Shown piece after piece: positions 25,074-32,659 of a DNA stretch of 58,071 nt. Where the stretch lies: assembly GCA_029210205.1 (NCBI GenBank), contig JARGOD010000023.1, positions 1-58,071 of the forward strand, written 5' to 3'. This stretch comes from Verrucomicrobiales bacterium. Its GTDB lineage: Bacteria; Verrucomicrobiota; Verrucomicrobiia; Verrucomicrobiales; DEV007. Within the stretch, counting starts at the first letter, position 1; every line of letters begins with the position of its first letter. A program made the position numbers and the translations under genes. The notes beneath the pieces are model-generated. The model ran no database searches, had not been told where the DNA came from, and saw only the letters and a program-made list of their open reading frames with translations.

Positions 25074-26252
25074 TCAAGTTCGAGCCTTGCGGATTACTTC
25101 GAGGGCCTCGGCAATTTCCGATTTCGTGTTATAAAAATGCGGACTGAAACGAAGGTGTGGAACTCCCTCGCGGTCATGACGAAAGCTCGCGACGATGTCG
25201 GCCTCGAGGAGAGCATGGTATAGCGGCTCGACTGAACCCGGGTTTTTCGGGTCTGTGCAGGACGTTATTCCCGAGGCGGAAGTTCCCATCGCGGGGCCAA
25301 CCACCGTGAGTCCCAAATTTTCTATGCCCGAGACAAGGATAGCCTTCAACTCCATGAGCCGCTCCGCAACCCGGTCAATCCCAATGCCCGTCAGGAGATC
25401 CATCGAAGCCTGCATGCCGACAAGGCCCTGCGAATTGAGAACCCCCGGTTCGTAGCGACGACCGCCCGGCTCAAAGTCGACTTTGTTGTCAGCGACGAAA
25501 TTCGGGCATTTCACATTCCACGCGCCGAGGAGAGCAGGGTGGAGTTCCTCCATACGGGAACGCTTCACGTAAAAAATGCCGGCGGTCATAGGACCGAGCA
25601 TCCACTTATGGGAATCGGCGCTGAGAAAATCGACATTCTTCGCGAGGGTTGGAAACGCGCCCACCGTTTGGATCGCGTCGAGACAGAAAAGCACCTCGTT
25701 GCGACGGGCGATATCCCCGACTGCCTCGACATCGAGCCGGTATCCAGTCAGGAAATTATTAGAAGCGAGAGCGAGGAGGCGTGTCTTTGGGGTGATCGCC
25801 GCCTCAACCAGCTCCGGCGTGATCGCCCCAACTTCTGATGGCTCGAGAAACACGACTTTAACGCCCTTCCGCTCAAGATCTTTCCAGGGATAGACGTTGG
25901 CCGGGTAGTCATCGAGATAGGTCACAATTTCGTCTCCGGGATTCCAGGAGATTCCATTGGCGACTAGACTCAACCCCAGACTGGTCGGTCCGAGTAGCGC
26001 AACTTCATCGGAATCGCACTCGATCAATCTCGCGGCTGAGTCGCGCACTTCGTCCATTTGCTTGAGGAGAACGTGCGAGTAGTCGAGCTCACCGGTGGAA
26101 GAGTCGACGTTGAAGTGGTTCATCGCATCCACCGCGACCTGTGGAATCGCCGTGACCGCCGCGTGAGCAAGAAAAATACGATCCCGACAGCAGGGGAAGG
26201 CCGATTGGCGCCACTCCTCGTCGGAGTCGATACGTTCGAAAATATCAGTCAT
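25074..26252 (-). CDS. class V aminotransferase (cysteine desulfurase-like fold)
   Basis: PLP-dependent enzyme of the class V aminotransferase group, 392 residues. The PLP lysine is K216 in SADSHKWMLGP, with the upstream aspartate in LFCLDAIQTVGAFP and the glycine/serine-rich binding region LLGPTSLGLSLVA. It belongs to the broad isopenicillin epimerase/selenocysteine lyase-like set; the MLGPMTAGIFYVKRS segment fits. There is no obvious Cys in the active-site loop typical of IscS/SufS, so cysteine desulfurase activity is not supported. The RelE-like gene ends 6 bases upstream on the same strand. Substrate is unknown. Confidence 0.85.
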   Translation of the reverse strand: MTDIFERIDSDEEWRQSAFPCCRDRIFLAHAAVTAIPQVAVDAMNHFNVDSSTGELDYSHVLLKQMDEVRDSAARLIECDSDEVALLGPTSLGLSLVANGISWNPGDEIVTYLDDYPANVYPWKDLERKGVKVVFLEPSEVGAITPELVEAAITPKTRLLALASNNFLTGYRLDVEAVGDIARRNEVLFCLDAIQTVGAFPTLAKNVDFLSADSHKWMLGPMTAGIFYVKRSRMEELHPALLGAWNVKCPNFVADNKVDFEPGGRRYEPGVLNSQGLVGMQASMDLLTGIGIDRVAERLMELKAILVSGIENLGLTVVGPAMGTSASGITSCTDPKNPGSVEPLYHALLEADIVASFRHDREGVPHLRFSPHFYNTKSEIAEALEVIRKART

Positions 26253-26258
26253 GAGAAA

Positions 26259-26645
26259 TCAGACGCGACGGGCCCGCTCCCCTTCCTCGATCAATTCCCA
26301 AAATTGCTTCGATTCCGCAAGTGCCTCGTCTTCACCGACTGGAAGATTCGCCCGGAACAGAAAATCCTGGAAGGTTCCTTTGCTCAAGACGCGGTGCACG
26401 ATAACTGACTGATGGTCGTCGGAAACGGCGAAGTAAATGCGGACATCACTCGCCCGATAGCGATAGAGGTCGCTGCCATCGCGTTTGATATGACCAAAGG
26501 GTGCATCAGCGTCATTTTCTTCGATCCCGTCGAGATCTTCCGGACGAACTTGGAATTCGCTCAAGACCTCAAGCTGCTCCAGGGTCGGTAGCTGTGAGAT
26601 TTCAGCCGCACTGATTTCGTTAAAGATGACTTGGAACACAGGCAT
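26259..26645 (-). CDS. RelE/ParE-like protein (solitary toxin-superfamily member)
   Basis: A 128-residue protein from the ATG at 26645 (MPVFQVIFNEISAAE); six earlier in-frame codons are possible. The C-terminal half has the RelE/ParE beta-sheet pattern: GHIKRDGSDLYRYRASDVRIYFAVSDDHQSVIVHRVLSKGTFQDF, including the YRYR..DVRIYF strands and the VHRVLSK.TF motif of RelE-type mRNA interferases. An N-terminal extension (LPTLEQLEVLSEFQVRPEDL) is not part of the core. No antitoxin-like gene adjoins it: upstream is a HAD phosphatase, downstream, 6 bases away, is an aminotransferase. It may be a domesticated housekeeping protein rather than an active toxin. Confidence 0.65.
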   Translation of the reverse strand: MPVFQVIFNEISAAEISQLPTLEQLEVLSEFQVRPEDLDGIEENDADAPFGHIKRDGSDLYRYRASDVRIYFAVSDDHQSVIVHRVLSKGTFQDFLFRANLPVGEDEALAESKQFWELIEEGERARRV

Positions 26646-26710
26646 AGTGTCTATTCGGGGCAAAAAGGAAACAAGGATATTCTATTCGCAAGGGCTGGCG
26701 TGATCGCTAC

Positions 26711-27307
26711 CTAGCCGTGTCGGCTGTCGACGAACACACTGGCCATCTTCGCGGCATTTGCGGCATCGATCCCGGCCTGACCATCTTCAAAGACGAGGCA
26801 ACCTTCGGCATCGACGCCCATCTTTTCAGCCGCGAGCAAAAACATGTCTGGAGCAGGTTTGCCGTGCTCGACGTCTTTCGGTGTCACAATGATGTCGAAG
26901 AGTTCCCTGATTCCGATGATCTCCAGAGAAGGCTCGACGATCGACAGATCGCTGCCTGAGGCCACGGAGATCTTTTGCCCTTCCTCGTGATAACGCTTCG
27001 CGAGATCCGCGACTGCCTGCACCGGGGTGAGTTCTGAAAGGTGCTTAGAATACCACTCGACCTTGTAGTCGTGGACGGAATCAGGATCGATCGATGCGCC
27101 GTAGCGTTCATTCAACTCCATCGTCGTGATCCGGTCGGGCACCCCGGCGTTTGCGTAGAATTCATCCTCCGACCATTTCCACGGCGCGTTGTGATGCTCA
27201 AAGCTGGTCGTCCACGCACGAAAGTGGAGAGGCATCGAGTCGACGAGAGTTCCGTCGCAGTCGAAGATGTAGCCGCCGAAGTCGCGGTCAGGAAGATCGA
27301 GAATCAT
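26711..27307 (-). CDS. HAD-superfamily sugar phosphatase (beta-phosphoglucomutase-like)
   Basis: Cytoplasmic haloacid dehalogenase fold enzyme, 198 residues. Motif I is IFDCDGTLVDSMPLH, with nucleophile D16 and acid/base D18. Motif II is ISVASGSDLSIV, the lysine is in VTPKDVEHGKPAPDMF, and motif IV is CLVFEDGQAGIDAA. A cap domain of subclass I lies between motifs I and II (FRAWTTSFEHHNAPWKWSEDEF). It is close to the YqaB/YniC-type group that removes phosphate from fructose 1-phosphate or 6-phosphogluconate, though the true substrate cannot be fixed. Gap of 65 bases to the RelE-like gene. Confidence 0.9.
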   Translation of the reverse strand: MILDLPDRDFGGYIFDCDGTLVDSMPLHFRAWTTSFEHHNAPWKWSEDEFYANAGVPDRITTMELNERYGASIDPDSVHDYKVEWYSKHLSELTPVQAVADLAKRYHEEGQKISVASGSDLSIVEPSLEIIGIRELFDIIVTPKDVEHGKPAPDMFLLAAEKMGVDAEGCLVFEDGQAGIDAANAAKMASVFVDSRHG

Positions 27308-27382
27308 GCCGCGAAGGTGCGGTAGAATAGGGGGCAGTCAAGCCTCGTTCCTGAGCTCGCCAAGTCCTGCTTCTCTAAAGAC

Positions 27383-27889
27383 TCAGGACTCCTTTCCCAT
27401 ACTCGTCGTCGACTCAGACGGCAGCGCTTCAATCACCTCAGCATCCACGGAAGCTCCCTTCGTAAAAAATTTCTTAAAGATTCGGCGCGGTAAACTCTTG
27501 CCCGACTCTTCCGCCTCAAGCTCGCCGAGTGCAGTCTCCTTTGCCTTTTCCCATGCCTGAGCGAATCCGGGAGCATTCACGACCATCCCCTTCTCAGCAC
27601 GGGCGAAAATCTCGAGCTCGCGCTCCAGCGACTGGTAATCATCCTGCACCCGTCCGGAGTTGATCTTCATGCGGAGATTCTCATTCTCTCCTTTGAGGGA
27701 CTCAATCTTGTCCTTCATCTCCGACATTTTCTCTGCCTCGATCTCTAGCTTATCGCTGAGATGTCCTTTCAGCCGCTTGAGCTCTCCGCGGGTCCTGAGG
27801 TGGGAAACGAGCGACAGAATGCAAAAAAGAAAGCCGAGGAGGAAGCCCCAGAAGAAGGGGTGGGTGAGGATAGTCTTAACTGTTTCCAT
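27383..27889 (-). CDS. membrane-anchored coiled-coil protein
   Basis: A 168-residue protein of unknown function. One transmembrane segment near the N-terminus (about residues 10-30, PFFWGFLLGFLFCILSLVS) is followed by a basic patch (RTRGELKRLKGH) that would hold the rest in the cytoplasm. A coiled coil (roughly 45-85, DKLEIEAEKMSEMKDKIESLKGENENLRMKI) follows, then a conserved-looking helical end with a KSLPRRIFKKFF patch. This LapA/YhcB-like layout suggests a structural or envelope-linked role, but no family is recognised with certainty. Confidence 0.7.
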   Translation of the reverse strand: METVKTILTHPFFWGFLLGFLFCILSLVSHLRTRGELKRLKGHLSDKLEIEAEKMSEMKDKIESLKGENENLRMKINSGRVQDDYQSLERELEIFARAEKGMVVNAPGFAQAWEKAKETALGELEAEESGKSLPRRIFKKFFTKGASVDAEVIEALPSESTTSMGKES

Positions 27890-27985
27890 GTTCCGGAAAC
27901 TATAAGGGCCTTCAGGAAAGCGTAAACAGAGTAACGCGGATTTCTTTGGATGGGGGTTACGGTCCCGCTTGTTCGGCCTACCGGG

Positions 27986-28048
27986 GTTGGGAGGGCATTC
28001 CGGCCCTCTGCAATGCTTTCTGGAAGAGGGCAGGAATGCCCTCCCTAC
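27986..28048. repeat. REP-like hairpin pair, GAGGGC family
   Basis: Two 6-bp hairpins point outward: GAGGGC/GCCCTC with an ATTCCG loop at 27991-28008 (head GGTTGG to its left) and GAGGGC/GCCCTC with an AGGAAT loop at 28026-28043 with CCTAC to its right. They are separated by 17 bases. The second is nearly the same as the single copy at 17161-17183. This pair fills most of the otherwise featureless 27890-28130 gap. Confidence 0.65.
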
Positions 28049-28132
28049 GCCGGATCACTGCGTCGCATTATCTGGCCGGGAAAGCGATCCTGCAAAATCT
28101 TCCCAAAAGTGCTTGCAAAAGATGTTTCTTCT

Positions 28133-28152
28133 ATTTCTGTAAAGACAGAAAT
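28133..28152. promoter_or_regulatory. perfect palindromic operator before the GbsR/MarR-type gene
   Basis: ATTTCTGT-AAAG-ACAGAAAT, an 8-bp inverted repeat with a 4-base spacer, 7 bases before the start codon. Location and symmetry suggest an autoregulatory operator for the winged-helix regulator. The region is AT-rich, with a possible TTGCAA -35 element at 28112-28117. Confidence 0.7.
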
Positions 28153-28159
28153 TAAGGAA

Positions 28160-28699
28160 ATGACCGCTTTACCAACCTTTGCACAGCATTTCATCCTTCA
28201 CTGGGGGGAGATGGGGACGAAGTGGGGAATCAACCGCACCGTGGCTCAGATTCATGCGCTCCTTTTTCTCAGTGAGGAGCCCCTCAATGCTGAGGAGATT
28301 TGTGAGCGACTGGGAGTTGCCCGTTCGAACGTGAGCAACAGCCTCAAGGAATTGCAGAACTGGGGGATCGTGAAGCACGTCCATCTCGCTGGCGATCGCC
28401 GTGATCACTTCGAGTCGATCAAAGACGTCTACGAAATGTTTCGCATCATCGCCGCCGAGAGAAAGAAACGCGAGATCGACCCGACTCTCGCCAACCTACG
28501 CGATTGTGCGGACGAAGCCGGACAGGCGAACGAGCCCGGTGATCTCTACGCAAAAGAGCAGCTCGAGGAGTTACTCGGCTTTTTTGAGCTGGTGAGCGAC
28601 TTTTACGAGAAAATGAACAAACTGCCGACGAAATCGGCGGTGAAGGCGATTCGGATGGGTGACAAGCTCGCGAAATCCCTCGGCGCCATCACCAAGTAA
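28160..28699 (+). CDS. GbsR/MarR-type transcriptional regulator
   Basis: Winged-helix DNA-binding protein, 179 residues from the ATG at 28160 (MTALPTFAQHF) preceded by the ribosome site AAGGAA. The open frame extends back to 27950 but that part runs through the REP hairpins and has no family character. The family signature is FILHWGEMGTKWGINRTVAQIHALLFLSEEPLNAEEICERLGVARSNVSNSLKELQNWGIVKHV, typical of the GbsR/OpcR group, with the wing in GDRRDHFESIKD. The C-terminal helices mediate dimerisation. It has its own palindrome upstream and stands at the head of three co-directional genes (TIGR01777 epimerase, DUF2071 protein, desaturase), which are probably its targets. Confidence 0.88.
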   Translation: MTALPTFAQHFILHWGEMGTKWGINRTVAQIHALLFLSEEPLNAEEICERLGVARSNVSNSLKELQNWGIVKHVHLAGDRRDHFESIKDVYEMFRIIAAERKKREIDPTLANLRDCADEAGQANEPGDLYAKEQLEELLGFFELVSDFYEKMNKLPTKSAVKAIRMGDKLAKSLGAITK

Positions 28700-28756
28700 A
28701 CACCTGCATTTTTCCCTGACAAAACCGATCCACTTTCAAAGACGAAACCCAAGATC

Positions 28757-29743
28757 ATGAAAACCGAACAAGACCCACGAGTCGTCCTTGCCGGAGGAAC
28801 CGGATTCCTCGGACGTGCTCTTGCGGAGACGCTGGAGCACAAAGGCTACGACGTGGTCATTCTCACTCGCGACGCTGCAAACTATGGCGGACCAGGTCGA
28901 GCGGTCGCCTGGGATGGCGAGACGGTCGAAGAGCACTGGGTCGCTGAGCTCGAAGGAGCGAAGGCGCTCGTTAACCTCGCCGGCAAGAATGTGAACTGCC
29001 GTCAGACCGCAGCCAATCGGGAAGAGATTCTCCGCTCACGCGTCGTCCCAACTGAGACCCTTGGCGACGCGCTGCGTCTCGTCTACCGCGTCCCGGAAGT
29101 CTGGGTGCAGGCAGGCAGTCTCGCGATCTACGGAAATGCCGGTGACCGAATTTGCGACGAAAGCGGCTACGTGCCGGACGAATACCCCACCGATGTCTGT
29201 GTTGCGTGGGAGGAAGCGCTCGGCCGCGCGATCCGCCCGGAAATGCGTTGGACGATGCTCCGGATCGGATTCGTCCTCGGGCGCGACGGCGGGGCCCTCC
29301 CGACTCTCGCGCGCCTCGCGAAGCTCGGCCTCGGAGGTCCGATCGGTAGCGGAAAGCAGTGGATCAGCTGGATTCACCTCAGTGACATGATGCGACTCTT
29401 CGTCGAAGCGATCGAGAATCCTGCGGTCCACGGGATCTATAACGCGAGCGGACTCCAACCGGTCCCGAATGCGGAGTTCATGGCCACCTTGCGGGAGAGC
29501 CTGGGCATTCCCTTCGGAGTTCCGACGCCAGCGGCACTCGTCAAGCTCGGTGCGCCCGTGATCGGATCGGACCCTGACCTTGCCTTGAATGGGCGACGGG
29601 GGCTGCCCGTCAAAATACACGGACTCGGTTTTCGTTTTCAGTTCCACGAACTCGCGGACGCCCTGACCGACCTGCTCAGACCAAAAGCCCGGGAGCCCGA
29701 ACCAGCCCCCGAACGGGGCTACGTCAGAACCTTTGCCCGCTGA
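28757..29743 (+). CDS. TIGR01777-family NAD(P)-dependent epimerase/dehydratase
   Basis: Extended short-chain dehydrogenase-fold protein, 328 residues. The nucleotide-binding motif is VVLAGGTGFLGRALAETL near the N-terminus, and the strand ALVNLAGKNV plus the GSLAIYGNAG segment follow. The C-terminal domain (about 260-300, LALNGRRGLPVKIHGLGFRFQF) is the DUF1731-type extension that marks the TIGR01777 family. The reaction is unknown for nearly all members. It is 57 bases downstream of the GbsR-type regulator and 5 bases before the DUF2071 gene, so it is in the middle of a tight operon. Confidence 0.88.
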   Translation: MKTEQDPRVVLAGGTGFLGRALAETLEHKGYDVVILTRDAANYGGPGRAVAWDGETVEEHWVAELEGAKALVNLAGKNVNCRQTAANREEILRSRVVPTETLGDALRLVYRVPEVWVQAGSLAIYGNAGDRICDESGYVPDEYPTDVCVAWEEALGRAIRPEMRWTMLRIGFVLGRDGGALPTLARLAKLGLGGPIGSGKQWISWIHLSDMMRLFVEAIENPAVHGIYNASGLQPVPNAEFMATLRESLGIPFGVPTPAALVKLGAPVIGSDPDLALNGRRGLPVKIHGLGFRFQFHELADALTDLLRPKAREPEPAPERGYVRTFAR

Positions 29744-29748
29744 ATAAC

Positions 29749-30621
29749 ATGACCATTCTCCACGATCTCTACCGACACCCGAACGCGAAACGACGCCGGG
29801 TCGGGAGATCGGGAGAGAGGCCGACTCAACCGGGTTATGTAAGTGATCCTACCCTGTTAGATCCGGGCGATCCTCATCGCCCCACCTCGCAGGAAGCGCG
29901 AGTCGCGATGGAAGGCCGGGTCGCTGAGACCGCTTTCCTTGCTGACTGGACCGACATGGTATTCATCCACTTCGAGGTGGATCCTGACGAGCTGCAAAGG
30001 GTCGTTCCCTTCAGCCTCGATCTGTTCGAGGGAAAGGCCTACGTCAGCCTCGTGGCCTTCACGATGAATCGCATGCGGCCTGCTTTTGGGGGGAAGGCGA
30101 CCGAGTGGATCACGAAGCCGATCGCGACCCACCAGTTTCTGAATCTCCGCACCTACGTGAACCACCACGGACGCACCGGGATCTTCTTCATGAAGGAATG
30201 GCTGAACGAACGTCTTGCGGTGATGCTCGGGCCAAAGACCTTCGGCCTACCCTATCATTATGCCAAGGTCGACTACCTGAATGACGAAACGCACTGCGCC
30301 GGGCGGGTCGTCGGTGAGAACGGCGAGGTCGCCTACGACGGGCGAAAAGCCGACTATCTCACCCAGGCGCTACCCGGCACGCGCGATGCTTTCTTTCTCG
30401 AGCGCTACACCGCGTTCACGAATGCCGGCCGTCGTCCGCAGTTCTTCCGCGTCTGGCACCAGCCGTGGAAAGTCGGCGCGATCAATGGATTTACGCTGAA
30501 AAGCAAGACGCTCCTCGGAAGTTTCAGGGAAAGATGGACTGAGACCGCGAAGCTCGCGGGCGCTCACTGGAGCCCCGGCGTCTTCGACGTCTGGATGGGA
30601 CGGCCGCATGCGGTGGGGTGA
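29749..30621 (+). CDS. DUF2071 (YqjF-like) protein
   Basis: A 290-residue protein of the acetoacetate-decarboxylase-like DUF2071 family. The conserved region starts near residue 50: AFLADWTDMVFIHFEVDPDELQRVVPFSLDLFEGKAYVSLVAFTM, then RPAFGGK, NLRTYVNHHGRTGIFFMKEWLNERLAVMLGPKTFGLPYHYA. The first 50 residues (RHPNAKRRRVGRSGERPTQP) are polar, basic and unlike the family, and contain a copy of the ACCCTGTTAG motif found before znuC; a start further in (MEGRVAETAF at 29908) could be the true one. Function is not established. Position between epimerase and desaturase suggests a shared stress or lipid role. Confidence 0.8.
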   Translation: MTILHDLYRHPNAKRRRVGRSGERPTQPGYVSDPTLLDPGDPHRPTSQEARVAMEGRVAETAFLADWTDMVFIHFEVDPDELQRVVPFSLDLFEGKAYVSLVAFTMNRMRPAFGGKATEWITKPIATHQFLNLRTYVNHHGRTGIFFMKEWLNERLAVMLGPKTFGLPYHYAKVDYLNDETHCAGRVVGENGEVAYDGRKADYLTQALPGTRDAFFLERYTAFTNAGRRPQFFRVWHQPWKVGAINGFTLKSKTLLGSFRERWTETAKLAGAHWSPGVFDVWMGRPHAVG

Positions 30622-30639
30622 CTGGAAGGGGAAAGATTT

Positions 30640-31536
30640 ATGAGTGCACATGCGATCAAACGAATGCGCTCGACAGGAAACGATACCAACCCTGTCGAGG
30701 GAACCGTCAGTTGGAACCCTGTGAAATCTCTCTGGTATTCCTCCCATTGTCTTGTCGCCCTCGTTGGAGCCGCCCTGTGGTTTGAATGGAAAGCCGTCTT
30801 CGTCTGCGGAGCCTTGACGGTCGTGACTCTTTGCTGCGGTCACACCGTTGGTCTTCACCGGATGCTCATTCATCGCAGCTTGAAGTGTCCCTTGTGGCTC
30901 GAGCGATTCCTCATCTATCTCGGCACGCTCGTCGGAATGGGCGGCCCATTCAACATGATCTACCTTCATGACATCCGCGACTGGGCGCAGCGCCATACTT
31001 GTTGCCACGGATTCTTCATTCACTCCTCGGGCATCATCCGGGATTGGTGGTGGAATCTTCACTGCCGCATCCGCCTCGCCCACCCGCCTGAGTTCACGAT
31101 CGAGCCAGAGCGTCTCAACGATCCGTTCCTGCGCTTCATGCAGCAGACTTGGATGCTGCAGCAGCTCCCGCTTGCGGCGGTCTTGTATTGGATCGGTGGA
31201 TGGAGCTTTGTCGCCATGGGTATCTCCGGCCGAATTGCCCTGTCACTGACCGGTCACTGGTTGATCGGCTTCTTTGCGCACAATCACGGTGTTCGTCGTT
31301 GGCATATTACGGGCCATGCGGCGCAGGGATATAATCTTCCAGGACTGGGGCTGCTCACGATGGGCGAGAGCTGGCACAACAATCACCACGCCTATCCGGA
31401 CTCAGCGCGATTGGGACATCACCACCAGGCTGATCCGGGGTGGTGGTTTGTGAAAGTCTTAGGAATGCTGGGGCTGGCGAGTGAGGTGAGTGTACCGGAG
31501 ACTCTGCCGCCGCGACCGGAGCGGGTGTTGCTTTAA
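30640..31536 (+). CDS. acyl-CoA/fatty acid desaturase
   Basis: Membrane di-iron desaturase, 298 residues, that would introduce a double bond into fatty acyl chains. Histidine boxes: HRMLIH in the first helix pair (box 1), HDIRDWAQRHTCCH (box 2) and HNNHHAYPDSAR (box 3), with four transmembrane helices around them. The ATG follows a good ribosome site (GGAAGGGG). The first 30 residues are polar and carry an inverted repeat (CTCGACAGG and CCTGTCGAG at 30669-30699) and two copies of the AACCCTGT motif. It is last gene of the GbsR-epimerase-DUF2071-desaturase group, a combination that suggests control of membrane fluidity or oxidative lipid stress. Confidence 0.88.
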   Translation: MSAHAIKRMRSTGNDTNPVEGTVSWNPVKSLWYSSHCLVALVGAALWFEWKAVFVCGALTVVTLCCGHTVGLHRMLIHRSLKCPLWLERFLIYLGTLVGMGGPFNMIYLHDIRDWAQRHTCCHGFFIHSSGIIRDWWWNLHCRIRLAHPPEFTIEPERLNDPFLRFMQQTWMLQQLPLAAVLYWIGGWSFVAMGISGRIALSLTGHWLIGFFAHNHGVRRWHITGHAAQGYNLPGLGLLTMGESWHNNHHAYPDSARLGHHHQADPGWWFVKVLGMLGLASEVSVPETLPPRPERVLL

Positions 31537-31585
31537 GGGAGTAACATCCTCGAAAGAAAAGACGTTTCCTCTCCCTCCAAAACAC

Positions 31586-32509
31586 CTAATCCCCATTTGC
31601 TACACCGAGAAAATCCAGGAGAAACTCAGCTTCGGTTTTGAACTCGGATTGGTAGTCAGTACCTGGAACCAGGAGATGACAATCAACTCCGAGTTCGTCA
31701 CACTTCTCTTTCATTTTCACTCCGAAAACCGGATGATGAATGCCATGTCCGGCGTCGCGTGATGGCAGCTCCATGTCGACTTTATATCGCATGTAAAGCG
31801 GGGGGTCGCCTTCGCTGACGTGATTGAAAGAGGAAAACTCTCTGTAAAGTGCCTGATGCTGATCGTAGTTTTCTAACGCTGTCTCGATACTCTTCTCACC
31901 TACCGCATTGGCGATCATTGGGTGTTCGATCCCGTTGGGCCCTATCCAGGGCACAATCTGTTTCGGATCAATCGACGTCTGACCGGCCCAGACTGCTCCG
32001 GCGGAAACGCGAGTGGACTCGCGCAACACAGGATCTTCGGATTCAGGGTCGGCCAAGTCATCATGCATCAGTAACCACATCGAAGTGCAGGCACCGGCGC
32101 TTCCGCCGGTCAAAACAATCTGCTCCGGATCGATATTCCACTCTGCGGCCTTGGTCCGAATAAACTGAATTGCGCGGGCTGCATCATGGACCGGCGCGGG
32201 TAGAGGATTATCAGGAGTGAGTCTGTATTCGACCGAGGCGCAGGAAACGCCTGCCTCGAGATAGCGATCAAGATAGCCGGGAGCAACCTTCTTGGAGCCG
32301 GCCCTCCATCCTCCCCCGTGGATGTAGACGTGGAGTGGCCTTGGTCCATCACCTTCCGCCTTCCAGAAATCCAGAACATTCTCCGGATGCGGGCCATAGG
32401 CCACGTTGGCCTCTGTTGGGGTTGGCACTGGCGGAACGGAATCCTTCTCCTCACCGATAAGGATCACTGTAGAGATGACGGTCAGGAGAATTGAGATCGC
32501 GAATTTCAT
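31586..32509 (-). CDS. alpha/beta hydrolase (carboxylesterase type, exported)
   Basis: Esterase or lipase of the hormone-sensitive lipase/carboxylesterase type, 307 residues from the ATG at 32509 (MKFAISILLTVISTVILIGE, signal peptide). The open frame to 32584 adds a charged stretch. The oxyanion hole motif is YIHGGGWRAGSK, the nucleophile elbow is LTGGSAGACTS, and the C-terminal part has an aspartate and HGIHHPV for the remaining triad. Export suggests it acts on esters of polymers in the periplasm or outside, in keeping with neighbouring carbohydrate genes. It is divergent from the cytochrome c gene; 150 bases separate them. Confidence 0.85.
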   Translation of the reverse strand: MKFAISILLTVISTVILIGEEKDSVPPVPTPTEANVAYGPHPENVLDFWKAEGDGPRPLHVYIHGGGWRAGSKKVAPGYLDRYLEAGVSCASVEYRLTPDNPLPAPVHDAARAIQFIRTKAAEWNIDPEQIVLTGGSAGACTSMWLLMHDDLADPESEDPVLRESTRVSAGAVWAGQTSIDPKQIVPWIGPNGIEHPMIANAVGEKSIETALENYDQHQALYREFSSFNHVSEGDPPLYMRYKVDMELPSRDAGHGIHHPVFGVKMKEKCDELGVDCHLLVPGTDYQSEFKTEAEFLLDFLGVANGD

Positions 32510-32659
32510 CGGGCGAGGTTGCTCACCTTGTGCCGGTCTGTCAATGGCATTCAAACTCGGATCTCTATCTCTGCGCAGGAACAAAAATTAAAGACAAATC
32601 CAGCCGATATAAACAAGGGTGGGAATACGACTTTCACAGTGGAAAACCTGCTCGCCTTG

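Noticed and set aside
25074-26252. Cysteine desulfurase (IscS/SufS) identity for the class V aminotransferase
   Set aside because: No active-site cysteine loop was found and no Fe-S genes adjoin; only the broader family call is kept.
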